A stretch of DNA of 64,000 nt, from the NCBI RefSeq assembly GCF_037078405.1, contig NZ_JAYMGZ010000003.1, forward strand, positions 372,001-436,000, in the 5' to 3' direction. The position numbers were made by a program, and so were the translations under genes. The notes beneath the pieces are model-generated. The model did not search any database, was not told the origin of the DNA, and saw only the letters and a list, made by a program, of their open reading frames with translations. The DNA is from Haloarcula sp. DT43. GTDB lineage: Archaea > Halobacteriota > Halobacteria > Halobacteriales > Haloarculaceae. Shown here in pieces: positions 44,439 to 53,157 of this stretch (its first letter is position 1; every line of letters starts with the position of its first letter).

Positions 44439-45758
44439 CTACTGGCGGTACAGTTCCAGGGAGTGGAGAATGATGCCGGTGAAGGAGGCGAGGATGCCGG
44501 TGATGGTGAAGGTAGTGCTCGCCAGCGCGTGTCCGAGCGGGAAGCTCCCGCTCTGGAGATAATTAAACATCGTGAGGTACGTGAACACGAACCCGACGAG
44601 AACGAAGCAGACGCCGGGGACGCCGAGCAGCATAATCGGGTGTTCCCGTTCGACCGTGCGGATGATGTTCCCGACGAGCGTGAGGCCGTGCTCGACCGGA
44701 CCGAGGTTGTTGGACGCCTCCACGTCGTACTCTATCGTCGTCGGCACCTCCGCTATCTGGTAGCCGTTCGAGTGGGCGTGGTACAGGATGTTCGTGCTCG
44801 CGTCCATCCGGTCGCCGATTGAGCTGTCCGAAGCCAGCGAGCTTATCGCCGCCTGGCTGTATGCCCGGAAGCCGCTTTGCGTGTCGCGAATCCGATTGGT
44901 CGGCGTGATGATTCCGAGGCTGAGGTTAGTCATGAGATTGACCGTGAACAGCCCGAACCGCCTGTACAGCGGCATCTCCGTCTCGGCGGATTCGTCGAAC
45001 CGGTTCCCGATAACGATTTCCGCGTCCGATTCCCGCTGCCGTTCGACCAACTCCGGGATGTCGCTCGGGTCGTGTTGGCCGTCGGCGTCGAGGACGACCA
45101 GGTAGTCGGTGTTGCTCCGGTCGGCCTGCTCGAAGATGCTCTTGAGCGCGCCGCCGTACCCGACGTTGCGCTCGTGTTCGTACACTGTCGCGCCGGCCGC
45201 TTCGGCGGCCGCGACAGTGTCGTCGGTGCTTCCGTCGTCGACGACCAGGACGGTGTCGGCGTACTCCATGGCCGACTCAACCACGCTCCCGATGGTCCCC
45301 CCTTCATTGTACGCCGGAATTCCGACCATGACGGTTGGCTCCGGGTCTGTGACCGGCTCGATGCGGGCGTCGATAGTGAACTTCTCGGTGCTGTTCAGCG
45401 CCTCGCGGCTCGCCGGGAGATTGACTGACCCGTCCCCCCCGCCGTGGTACACGAGGCCCGGATACCCCGCCTGTTTGGCGTACCGCCGAAGCCGCTCGCG
45501 GGGCGTGTCGGCCTCGGTCCGGTTCCCCGACGGCTCGACCACTTCCGCGTCGAGCCAGCGGGCAAAGGCGAGCGCCTGCGGGTCGGCATCGACGGCCGCG
45601 GTGACGATCGCCTGATGTGCCCGGGAGTGGATGCGGAGGATTTCGGCCGCTATCCACTCGGCGTTCGACTCGGTCGCGACCAGACCCACCGCGGGCAGGT
45701 TCTTCGAAACCTCGCGGATACCGTCGTTGGCGGGCGGTTGCTGTATTCTGTCGGACAT
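44439..45758 (-). CDS. Glycosyltransferase family 2 with N-terminal extension and two C-terminal helices
   Basis: Of 439 residues, ~1-130 form an extra NAIR/PurE-like alpha/beta region (VGLVATESNAEWIAAEILRI and a sequence ending RRYAKQAGYPGL). Residues ~140-330 are a dolichol-phosphate-sugar-synthase-like GT2 core (VMVGIPAYNEGGTIGSVVES, LVVDDGSTDDTVAAA, DYLVVLDADGQHDPSD). Two hydrophobic segments at the end (MLLGVPGVCFVLVGFVFTYL and TFTITGILASFTGIILHSLE) anchor it. It probably makes a polyprenyl-phosphate sugar or primes the glycan. The N-terminal domain is a peculiarity. It is the first gene of the minus-strand operon. Confidence 0.88.
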   Translation of the reverse strand: MSDRIQQPPANDGIREVSKNLPAVGLVATESNAEWIAAEILRIHSRAHQAIVTAAVDADPQALAFARWLDAEVVEPSGNRTEADTPRERLRRYAKQAGYPGLVYHGGGDGSVNLPASREALNSTEKFTIDARIEPVTDPEPTVMVGIPAYNEGGTIGSVVESAMEYADTVLVVDDGSTDDTVAAAEAAGATVYEHERNVGYGGALKSIFEQADRSNTDYLVVLDADGQHDPSDIPELVERQRESDAEIVIGNRFDESAETEMPLYRRFGLFTVNLMTNLSLGIITPTNRIRDTQSGFRAYSQAAISSLASDSSIGDRMDASTNILYHAHSNGYQIAEVPTTIEYDVEASNNLGPVEHGLTLVGNIIRTVEREHPIMLLGVPGVCFVLVGFVFTYLTMFNYLQSGSFPLGHALASTTFTITGILASFTGIILHSLELYRQ

Positions 45759-46105
45759 TTCAGCCCCACTCCCGAACCGCCCTCGACGGCGGCCGCTCGG
45801 TGTGGTCGTCCACGAGCTCCGGTACGCGTGTTGGCATCATTGTGTCGGGTAGTGGACTCCGTTGTGCTCCGCTGTGTACGAGTTGACATATTGTTATTCC
45901 CAGCTTTCCGGAGGGCAGCACTCCTCTACGCCGTCCGCAGTGAGCAGGTAACAAAGATTGCTACTACGCAGCCGGCCGGCGTGTCCGCGTCGTGGCCACA
46001 CCTCGACTCAGACCGGTCGAGGGTCGAGTGACACGGTTCCCGGTTCCCGACGTCGCCGTATGCGTACGAATAACTTAACCCGTGAAAACCCCGTCTCCGA
46101 ACGAC
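45759..46105. other. Divergent promoter region between GT2 and epimerase genes
   Basis: About 347 bases with no supported gene. Toward the plus-strand epimerase a TATA-like AATAACTTAA lies ~30-40 bases before the ATG. Toward the minus-strand GT2 operon an AT-rich stretch with ATATTGTTATT lies near 45886-45898. No strong dyad was seen. Confidence 0.4.
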
Positions 46106-47035
46106 ATGTCTACGGATACTGTCAGCGGCCGCCAGGTACTGATCACCGGAGGCGGTGGGTTTATCGGAAGCCACCTGGCGTCGGCACTGGCGGCGGACAA
46201 TCACGTGCGGGTCCTCGACGACTTCTCGACGGGTCGGCGGGCGAACCTCCCCGAGGAAGTAACCGTCATCGAGGGCGACGTTCGGGATAGGGCGACGGTC
46301 GACGCGGCGATGGAGGGGGTCGACGTCGTGTTTCACGAGGCGGCGATGGTCAGCGTCCCCGAGTCGATAGAGCGGCCGGTCGACTGCCACGAACTGAACG
46401 GCACGGCGACCGTCGACCTGTTCGACTGCGCTCGACGGCGGGACGCGCGGGTGGTGTTCGCGTCCAGCGCCGCCGTGTACGGCACCCCCGACGACGTGCC
46501 TATCGGGGAAGACGCGCCGACCAAACCGAACAGCCCGTACGGCTTCGAGAAACACCTGGGGGAGCAGTACGCGCGGTTCTACACCGAGCAGTACGGGCTC
46601 CCGACGGTCCCACTACGGTACTTCAACGTTTACGGTCCCCGCGGGCTTGACGGTGAGTACGCCGGCGTCATCGGGACGTTCGTCCGTCAAGCCCAGGCCG
46701 GCGAGCCGCTCACGGTCGAGGGCGACGGGATGCAGACGCGGGACTTCGTCCACGTCGACGACGTCGTGCGTGCGAACCTGCTCGCGGCCACGACGGACGC
46801 CGTCGGCCGCCCGTTCAACGTCGGAACCGGACGGAGCGCGAGCATAAACGAACTCGCCGAGACGGTCCGCGACGTCGTCGGTGCGGACATCGCGGTCGAG
46901 CACGTCCCCGGACGCGCGAACGACATCCAACAGAGCGAAGCGGACCTCGGTGACGCGCGCGAACTGCTCGGGTACGAACCGACGCGCCCCCTTCGGGAGG
47001 GCCTCGAAGCGACCCTCGACGCCGAACGGACGTGA
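46106..47035 (+). CDS. NAD-dependent nucleotide-sugar epimerase/dehydratase
   Basis: This 309-residue short-chain dehydrogenase-type enzyme has LITGGGGFIGSHLASALA (NAD site), the catalytic Ser/Tyr/Lys set in VFASSAAVYGTP and SPYGFEKHLGEQYARFY, and an RYFNVYGPRG loop, closest to UDP-glucose 4-epimerase-like proteins. It interconverts UDP-hexoses for the surface glycan. The ATG at 46106 is preferred over the GTG at 46082. It is transcribed away from the glycosyltransferase operon. Confidence 0.92.
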   Translation: MSTDTVSGRQVLITGGGGFIGSHLASALAADNHVRVLDDFSTGRRANLPEEVTVIEGDVRDRATVDAAMEGVDVVFHEAAMVSVPESIERPVDCHELNGTATVDLFDCARRRDARVVFASSAAVYGTPDDVPIGEDAPTKPNSPYGFEKHLGEQYARFYTEQYGLPTVPLRYFNVYGPRGLDGEYAGVIGTFVRQAQAGEPLTVEGDGMQTRDFVHVDDVVRANLLAATTDAVGRPFNVGTGRSASINELAETVRDVVGADIAVEHVPGRANDIQQSEADLGDARELLGYEPTRPLREGLEATLDAERT

Positions 47036-47594
47036 GTCTGGTTTCCACGGTAGTACTGTATCGCATCGGCGGTACGAGCAGTTCCGTACCCCGACCCGCC
47101 CCGAATCCACTGCGGTGTTAGGAGATTGCTTACGACAGTTGCTTGAGGAGAGGTGGTGTCCGGTGACGGAATAGCGTCCAGCTAGCGACGGATAACAGAG
47201 TCTCTAAACGTTCACGTATCGAACCGGGGCTTCGGTCCGACGGTACACACTCGCTGCTGTCCGGAGCGGCTCAATCGATTGGTCCGTATCGAACCGAGCG
47301 CTAGCGCGCCAGCGGCTTCGAATCACAGCAACCCGAACTCCCGGGGCCCCTGTCCGCACATCTGGCCGTCTATCCATAGAATATAGACCCAGGTGCCGGC
47401 TGGAGACCAGTATCCGTTCCACATCCACATACGTATACGAATTCTAACTGTTTATCGGCCCCCATCGAACACTGTTAGCCACAGTCTCCTTGCGGCTACC
47501 CGGCGTAGCGCGCTCGATGTCAGCGGGGTTGGTGCGCGAGGTAACTGGATTGTAACTGAGCCAGACTTTTATCGGTCCGGGCGGAAGCAGTCGT
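47036..47594. other. 559-base non-coding region with a 12-base direct repeat
   Basis: No supported gene lies here. CGTATCGAACCG occurs at 47215-47226 and 47285-47296, 70 bases apart. A minus-strand frame at 47204-47428 has no family features and poor codon use. This gap marks the boundary between the glycan island and the catabolic region. Confidence 0.45.
47566..47573 (+). promoter_or_regulatory. TATA-like element before the glycerate kinase gene
   Basis: CTTTTATC lies 22-29 bases before the ATG at 47595, the position expected for a leaderless haloarchaeal transcript. Confidence 0.5.
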
Positions 47595-48929
47595 ATGATT
47601 CGCAACCGAGCCGAACTCGCTGCCGACTCCGGACACGAGGTCGCACTCGATTGCATCGAGGCCGCCGTGGACGCGGCCGCGCCCGATGTCGCCACCAGGT
47701 CGGCCGTCAGCCGCGACGGCCAGACGCTGACCGTCGGCGAGTCGACCTACGACCTCGACGAGTACGGCGATATCGTCGTCGTCGGCGGGGGGAAAGCCGC
47801 GGGCGGCGTGACACGGGTGCTCGAATCGGTGCTCGGCGACAGCCTCGGCGGCGGCCACATCGTCGCCAAGCAGGCCGTCGACACCGAAACCGTCCGGTGT
47901 ACCGTGGGGGACCACCCGTTACCGTCGGACCGCAACGTCGAAGCGACGGTGGATATCCTCGATGCGGTCGACGCTGCCGACGCGGATACGCTCGTCCTGT
48001 TCGTCCTGACCGGCGGAGCCAGCGCGCTCCTGTCGGCCCCCGCCGGGGACCTGACGCTGGCGGACCTCCAGACGACGACCGACAGGCTCCTCGACGGGGG
48101 CGTCCCGATTGGGGAGGTCAACGCCGTCCGCAAACACCTTTCGGACCTGAAAGGCGGACACATAGCACGGCGTGCCGCTCCCGCCACCGTCGCCGGACTG
48201 CTGATAAGCGACGTGGTCGGCAACGACCTGTCGACCATCGGGAGCGGCCCCTCAGTTCCGGACGAGACCACCTACGCGGACGCACTCGGCGTGTTCGAGC
48301 GGTACGACCTCTCCCCGCCGCCGGCCGTCCGCGACCATCTCGAAGCCGGGCGCGACGGCCGAATCCCGGAGACGCCGTTTCCAGACGACCCGACCTTCGA
48401 CCGAGTCGCGAACCACCTCATCGGGGACAACGCGACCGCGCTCGATGCCGCCGCCGCCGTCGCACAGGAGGCCGGATACGACCCGCTCGTGCTCACATCT
48501 CGCCTGCGCGGCGAGGCCCGCGAAGTGGCGCACCCGCTCGTCGCTATCGCCGAGGAAGCCGCGGCAACGGGCACGCCGGTCGAGCCCCCGGCCGTTTTCC
48601 TCGCCGGCGGCGAGACGACCGTGACTGTCACCGGCGACGGGGGGCGTGGTGGCCCCAATCAGGAGCTCGTCCTTTCCGGTGCACTGGCTCACGACGGCGA
48701 CGCGGTCATCGCTGCCGTCGACACCGACGGGGAAGACGGGAGCTCCGACGTGGCCGGTGCCATCGCCGACGCGACCGACGTCGAGGACCGCGAACGGGCC
48801 CGTGAGGCGTTGCTCGCGAACGACGCCGGTACGTACCTCTCGGAAATCGGTGCGACGGTCGAGACCGGCCCGACCGGGACCAACGTCAACGACGTTGTCG
48901 TACTCGTGGTCCCGGACACGAGCCGGTGA
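47595..48929 (+). CDS. gck: Glycerate 2-kinase (type-2, DUF4147/MOFRL)
   Basis: This 444-residue enzyme phosphorylates D-glycerate, most likely to 2-phosphoglycerate in archaea. The N-terminal DUF4147 domain shows IVVVGGGKAAGGVTRVLES, VLFVLTGGASALLSAP and NAVRKHLSDLKGGHIARRA. The C-terminal MOFRL domain shows FLAGGETTVTVTGDGGRGGPNQEL and AVDTDGEDGSSDVAGA. Glycerate kinases of this type feed glycerate from sugar-acid or serine breakdown into lower glycolysis. The LarA-like gene begins about 100 bases downstream on the same strand. Confidence 0.93.
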   Translation: MIRNRAELAADSGHEVALDCIEAAVDAAAPDVATRSAVSRDGQTLTVGESTYDLDEYGDIVVVGGGKAAGGVTRVLESVLGDSLGGGHIVAKQAVDTETVRCTVGDHPLPSDRNVEATVDILDAVDAADADTLVLFVLTGGASALLSAPAGDLTLADLQTTTDRLLDGGVPIGEVNAVRKHLSDLKGGHIARRAAPATVAGLLISDVVGNDLSTIGSGPSVPDETTYADALGVFERYDLSPPPAVRDHLEAGRDGRIPETPFPDDPTFDRVANHLIGDNATALDAAAAVAQEAGYDPLVLTSRLRGEAREVAHPLVAIAEEAAATGTPVEPPAVFLAGGETTVTVTGDGGRGGPNQELVLSGALAHDGDAVIAAVDTDGEDGSSDVAGAIADATDVEDRERAREALLANDAGTYLSEIGATVETGPTGTNVNDVVVLVVPDTSR

Positions 48930-49036
48930 GTGCCGCTGTCCGCGAGGGCCGTTTTCGGCCTGTGCCGTCCGGACTGCCACGACGGCACAGCGTCCCCTGG
49001 GTCACGTTTATGAACAGCGGGGCTGATATGGCGCGT

Positions 49037-50386
49037 ATGGACCCAAGCGAGCAGCAGGTCGCGGCCGGCGCACTCTCGGTCCCGGAGGAGACAATCGTCG
49101 AGGCCTGTGGCGACCCACCGCTCCCCGAACTCGGCGTCATCGAACAGGTCTGGGAGACGGACCCAATAGCACCGGACGCCGTCGGAGCACGCGCGGCCCG
49201 TGCGGTCGAGTCGCTGTCTTTCGCTGACGTGCCCGACGGCGGCGAGGTCGCGCTCGGCGTCGGGAGCCGCGGTATCGCAAATCTCCCCGCCATCGTCGCT
49301 GGCGTCGTCGACGCGGTCTCGGACGCCGGCTACGAGCCGTTCGTCTTCCCGGCGATGGGGAGCCACGGCGGCGCGACCGGCGAGGGCCAGCGCGAGATGC
49401 TGAACGAACTCGGCGTGACCGAGGCGGCCATCGGCTGTGACATCCGGTCGTCCATGGACGTCGTCGAAGTCGGGCGAACCCCGGACCGGGACGTGCCCGT
49501 CGTCGCCGACGACAACGCCGTGGCGGCCGACGCCATCGTGCCAATCAACCGCATCAAGCCACACACGGACTTCGACGGCCCCGTCGAGAGCGGGCTCTCG
49601 AAGATGCTCGTCATCGGTATGGGCAAGCAACGCGGTGCACAGATAGCCCACAAGTGGGCCGTCGACTGGTCGTTTCGCCGAATGATTCCCGAGATTACCG
49701 GCCAGTTGCTCGACGAGTTACCCATCGTCGGCGGCGTCGCAATCGTCGAGGACCAGCACGACGAGACGACGCTGCTAGAGGGCGTGCCGCCGAGCGGCTT
49801 CCTCGACCGCGAGGCGGAACTGTTAGAGACCGCCTACGAACTGATGCCCACGCTCCCGTTCGAGGACCTCGACCTCGTGGTGTTCGACCGCCAGGGGAAG
49901 GAAATCAGCGGACAGGGGATGGACACGAACGTCATCGGCCGCCGACCGTTCTCGATAAACGAGCCGGCCCCGGAGACGCCCGACATCAAACGCATCTTCA
50001 CGCGCGGGCTGACGGAGAAGACCCACGGGAACGCGATGGGCGTCGGGTCGGCGGACGTCATCCACGAGGACATCGTCGCGGAACTCGACGCCCGGACCTC
50101 GCTCATCAACGCACTCACGGCGAGCACGATTCGCGGCGTGAAACTGCCGCCGGTGGTCGAGACCGACCGCGCCGGCATCGTCGCCGCGCTGTCGACGATT
50201 GGCGTCGTCGACACCGATACCGTCCGCGTGCTCCGTGCGGCCGATACGATGCACCTCCACCGGCTCTACGCGTCGCCCGCACTGGTCGAGGCCGCGCGCG
50301 ACCGCGAGGACCTGCGTGTCGTCGCGGAGCCGTCCCCTATCGAGTTCAATGACGGCCAACTCGTTGCCCCGTCGCCGCGCCAGTAG
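49037..50386 (+). CDS. LarA-like (DUF2088) protein, putative hydroxyacid racemase/epimerase
   Basis: About 449 residues from the ATG at 49037, with a TATA-like CGTTTATGA 25-31 bases upstream; ATGs at 49010 and 49028 are in frame. It has LarA-family features: VALGVGSRGIANLPAIVAG (N-terminal strand/loop), FPAMGSHGGATGEGQREML (GSHGG in place of the family GTHR-type loop), PINRIKPHTDFDGPVESGLS and a KMLVIGMGKQRGA segment. LarA-type proteins interconvert the stereoisomers of lactate or other 2-hydroxyacids with a nickel-pincer cofactor. The substrate and cofactor use are not visible here. It follows glycerate kinase and precedes the remnant of a hydroxyacid oxidase-like gene. Confidence 0.8.
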   Translation: MDPSEQQVAAGALSVPEETIVEACGDPPLPELGVIEQVWETDPIAPDAVGARAARAVESLSFADVPDGGEVALGVGSRGIANLPAIVAGVVDAVSDAGYEPFVFPAMGSHGGATGEGQREMLNELGVTEAAIGCDIRSSMDVVEVGRTPDRDVPVVADDNAVAADAIVPINRIKPHTDFDGPVESGLSKMLVIGMGKQRGAQIAHKWAVDWSFRRMIPEITGQLLDELPIVGGVAIVEDQHDETTLLEGVPPSGFLDREAELLETAYELMPTLPFEDLDLVVFDRQGKEISGQGMDTNVIGRRPFSINEPAPETPDIKRIFTRGLTEKTHGNAMGVGSADVIHEDIVAELDARTSLINALTASTIRGVKLPPVVETDRAGIVAALSTIGVVDTDTVRVLRAADTMHLHRLYASPALVEAARDREDLRVVAEPSPIEFNDGQLVAPSPRQ

Positions 50387-50563
50387 CCGCCGGAGGCCTG
50401 CCCCGCGACACGTCCTGGCTTGAGGGACTCCCCGCGCTCCGGCACGCGCGCCGAATATAAAAGCGGGATAAATAACGGCCGTACACACGTTAGGTTCCCT
50501 GCGGTCCGCAAACGCGAATGCGAACTCTCGGCCGATACGGAGGCCGGGGGCGTGAAGCCGCCC

Positions 50564-50857
50564 TCACGTCGCCAGCAGTTCGATGGGATGGCGCGGCTGG
50601 CGTTCGAGGAGCGTGTCGATCTGTTCGAGACAGGAGGTGCCGCTGGCGACGACGGGCCGGTCCTTGACGCCGTCTTCGCGCAGTTGCGTCCGGAGTCGGT
50701 CGCCGACGTCCATGCTGAGTTCGTAGTAGTCGGACTTGTAGCCGAAGCTCCCAGCCATGCCACAGCATTCCACGTCGGACGTGACCACGTCGTAGCCACA
50801 GTCTTCCAGGACGGCGACCGTGTGGGCTTCCAGGCCGAGCGTCCGCTCTGTACTCCA
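50564..50857 (-). pseudogene. 3' remnant of a CCG-domain FAD/Fe-S oxidoreductase (D-lactate/glycolate dehydrogenase or GlpC type)
   Basis: Read on the minus strand, codons from 50857 to the TGA at 50564 encode 97 residues: ERTLGLEAHTVAVLEDCGYD, then DVECCGMAGSFGYKSDYYEL, then VVASGTSCLEQIDTLLERQ. This is the last cysteine-rich CCG motif (ECCGMAGSFGYK, GTSC) and tail of a heterodisulfide-reductase-like Fe-S protein. Upstream the frame ends at a TGA (50858-50860) in AT-rich DNA, and the FAD-binding and ferredoxin parts, normally several hundred residues, are missing. No good start codon precedes the homology. It is a truncated, non-functional remnant next to a LarA-like gene. Confidence 0.75.
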
Positions 50858-51263
50858 TCACATGCGGCCGCTCGGGTATTCTGAGAAATATCCATTATAA
50901 AATCAGACAAATTTATTATATGCGATACACATCATTCGTAATAGCGGACCATGACGGTAGAGTTCGGGGACGCCGTCGCGGTTGCTGTGGCAGTCATCTC
51001 AGGTGTCAACAGACTTTTGACGGTGTATTCCGGCCTCTGTCTACATGTTCTCGTTCCTAGTCCGAATTTCTGTGAATATTCACCCAATATAACATAGAAT
51101 ACTGATAACCCACTCAAACATTGACCACTATGCAGCTATTATCTTTTTAGTTCCCTCTAATTTGGAAGTAAAAGCACCTTTTTGCACATCTCAGCCGCTC
51201 GTTTCGGCGTAGTGTGTCGCGTCACGTACACCGGTTCGGTCCACTCGAGTCGAAACTGGCTGT
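50858..51263. other. AT-rich spacer between oxidoreductase remnant and LysE-like gene
   Basis: About 400 bases of low GC sequence with runs such as TTATTATAT. A plus-strand frame begins at 50951 (MTVEFGDAVAVAVAVI) and stops after ~45 codons, and an opposite-strand frame covers the same bases. Neither is recognised. The GC drop begins here and continues to about 55.7 kb. Confidence 0.45.
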
Positions 51264-51881
51264 CTACAACTGCACCGCCCCCCAGAGTGACAGTGTTCCG
51301 AACCCGACGATGATGAGGCCAGCCAGCTGACTCACCCGCCGCATCGCTGCCCGGGTGAACCGCGTCCGGAACAGACTCACACCGACGCTCAGCGTGAGCC
51401 ACCAGAGCGCCGAGCCGAGGAAAACACCACCGACCAGTGCGGCGGTCTCGACGTACGCGCCTGCAGTCCCGATTCCGAGCCCGGCGAAGATGCCAACGAA
51501 GGCGAGGACCGTCACCGGGTTGGTGAGCGTCAGCAGAAACGTCGAGCTGTAGTCAATGGCGAGTTCACTCGTGTCGGTGGCTGCGGTTGAGTCGTCCGTC
51601 GGCTCGGTACGGAAGGACTGGATGCCGAGGGACAACAGCACCACTCCACCGACGATACGAATCGTCGTCCGGTGCTCCAACAGGAACGCCGAGACGAGTG
51701 TGATACCGAACCCCGCGATGGCCCCGTACACGGCGTCTGCAGACGCGGCTCCGAGGCCACTCACGAATCCCGAGACTCTCCCTTTAGAAAGCGTCCGCTG
51801 GATACACAGGACGCCGACCGGGCCAACCGGCGCAGCGATGGCGAACCCGAGGACGATACCCTGGAACAGAATGCTGAGTAT
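51264..51881 (-). CDS. LysE/Rht-family amino-acid exporter, start codon non-canonical (ATA)
   Basis: The protein has ~205 residues and about six helices, with family start residues ILFQGIVLGFAIAAPVGPVG and then CIQRTLSKG. The C-terminal part has FLLTLTNPVTVLAFVGIFAG and FLGSALWWLTLSVGVSLFR. The homologous frame runs back to an in-frame TGA at 51894-51896, but the codon where Met is expected is ATA (51879-51881), and the first ATG/GTG is the GTG at 51764, which would cut off the first helix. A strong GAGGTGAT ribosome-site-like sequence lies 11 bases upstream of the ATA. The gene may use ATA, or a single substitution has removed the start. Confidence 0.78.
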   Translation of the reverse strand: MLSILFQGIVLGFAIAAPVGPVGVLCIQRTLSKGRVSGFVSGLGAASADAVYGAIAGFGITLVSAFLLEHRTTIRIVGGVVLLSLGIQSFRTEPTDDSTAATDTSELAIDYSSTFLLTLTNPVTVLAFVGIFAGLGIGTAGAYVETAALVGGVFLGSALWWLTLSVGVSLFRTRFTRAAMRRVSQLAGLIIVGFGTLSLWGAVQL

Positions 51882-51965
51882 CGTTAATACACATCACCTC
51901 ACGACTGCTCGCACTCCGGGAGTGGATAAGTACGTTCTGAATGCCGGCTCCCCTGACAATCGGAT

Positions 51966-52949
51966 TTATTCCGGTGTGAATGTGAGCGACGTCCCAGAAG
52001 TCAGGTTGTTGATGCGGAACTGACGGTTCGTCTCCGCCCCGAACTGACATCCCGATGCGCATTCGATACCGACATCTCTGGTGAGGAACCGTCCAGTTGT
52101 GTCACCACTTGTTCCCCCACCGTGTCCGCTGTCTTGTATTCTCAGCCTCCCGTCTGACATCGTTTGGGGCGGCTGGACTGGTGTCGCAGAGGGTCTCGAC
52201 ACGGCCCCTGCATCTTGCATCGCCTCCGAACGACTGGGGAACGGACTATCCTCGGGGGGATTGACCTGTATGAGCTGGTCGAAGAACGTTCCGATTTCGA
52301 TGGTGTAACTATCGGGCGGCGTAAGCTCCAACAGCCAATCGTAGCGCCCGGGTTCAACGTCCGAGTCGGCGAAATCAAATTCGAACACACCATCGTCTGG
52401 TCGTACATCCGGCGTGACTTCGTATTCGCCACTCGGGTACGACAGCCTGAGTGTCCGGTCCCAGTCAGCAGAAATCGACGGCTGGTGCGTAATGAATGCC
52501 GCGTCCGTCGATTGTGCAAAGACGTACTGATAGCCGTAAATGAGGAGCTTCTCGCCACTTGACTCGATGACTGACCCGTCCTCGAGAAGCTCAAACGAAT
52601 ACCGTGCGCAAGCTTGGCTCGACATGATGGATGTGTCTCCACGCCAGACCCCCTCTATCTCTGTTCGGTTGCCGTTCACTCTCGCGTATAGCGTCCCCGC
52701 ATCCCGAAGTTCTCCATCGTCGAAGTGGTCTAAATAGAATCTCTCTATCTCGTGGGTACCGCTTGCGACTGCACTGTCGGTCCTATCTTCCTCGATAGTC
52801 CGCGGCTCTGTGTTTGGAGCGGTGCTTGGGTTCGAAGCTTCCGTTTCTTCTTCAGCACTGCCGCCCTGTAGCCGAAGACAGCCCGAGGTGTGTCCGATGC
52901 CAACGGCTCCCCCGAGTTTAAGCAAGTTACGTCGAGATAAACCTGACAT
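51966..52949 (-). CDS. Tat-exported lipoprotein (327 aa), hypothetical
   Basis: The N terminus MSGLSRRNLLKLGGAVGIGH leads to SGCLRLQGG: a twin-arginine signal with a lipobox-type Cys. A short acidic linker follows, and the body looks like a beta-rich protein with paired strands (SYPSGEYEVTPDVRPDDGVF; DVEPGRYDWLLELTPPD). A Ser/Gly-rich region and a C-terminal tail containing CASGCQFG, a possible disulfide, complete it. No family was recognised. It lies in the low GC patch. Confidence 0.72.
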   Translation of the reverse strand: MSGLSRRNLLKLGGAVGIGHTSGCLRLQGGSAEEETEASNPSTAPNTEPRTIEEDRTDSAVASGTHEIERFYLDHFDDGELRDAGTLYARVNGNRTEIEGVWRGDTSIMSSQACARYSFELLEDGSVIESSGEKLLIYGYQYVFAQSTDAAFITHQPSISADWDRTLRLSYPSGEYEVTPDVRPDDGVFEFDFADSDVEPGRYDWLLELTPPDSYTIEIGTFFDQLIQVNPPEDSPFPSRSEAMQDAGAVSRPSATPVQPPQTMSDGRLRIQDSGHGGGTSGDTTGRFLTRDVGIECASGCQFGAETNRQFRINNLTSGTSLTFTPE

Positions 52950-53157
52950 ATATTATATTTCAATTACTAACAGTTGTTAAGTATTGTGTTACATTATGAG
53001 AACTAAGTGTAAATAACTGTAGCATTGCTCCACGGGACTGACGTGAGGTAGTCCTTTCCAGAGGTCGGGATTCGTTTCAGACCCAGCACCGGGTCGATTA
53101 GTGAAGTCGTGAACCGACCAGCGGGTGAGTGCCCTACCCCCTATCCTAATGACGGGA

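Noticed and set aside
47204-47428. Minus-strand frame of 74 codons between the glycan island and the glycerate kinase gene
   Set aside because: No family features, no promoter and irregular codon use. Left as non-coding.
47393-48805. Long plus-strand open frame overlapping the glycerate kinase gene in another frame
   Set aside because: The product is almost entirely Arg/Pro/Gly, a typical shifted-frame artefact, while the glycerate kinase frame has clear domains.
50266-50910. Minus-strand frame of 214 codons across the oxidoreductase remnant
   Set aside because: It is a different frame from the CCG homology and overlaps the end of the LarA-like gene antisense. Composition and lack of motifs argue against it.
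50932-51117. Short minus-strand frame with TATATATAS-like threonine/alanine repeats
   Set aside because: The repeat arises from the antisense of a GTCGCGGTTGCTGTGGC stretch. A plus-strand frame of similar length (from 50951) overlaps it, and neither has a recognisable family.
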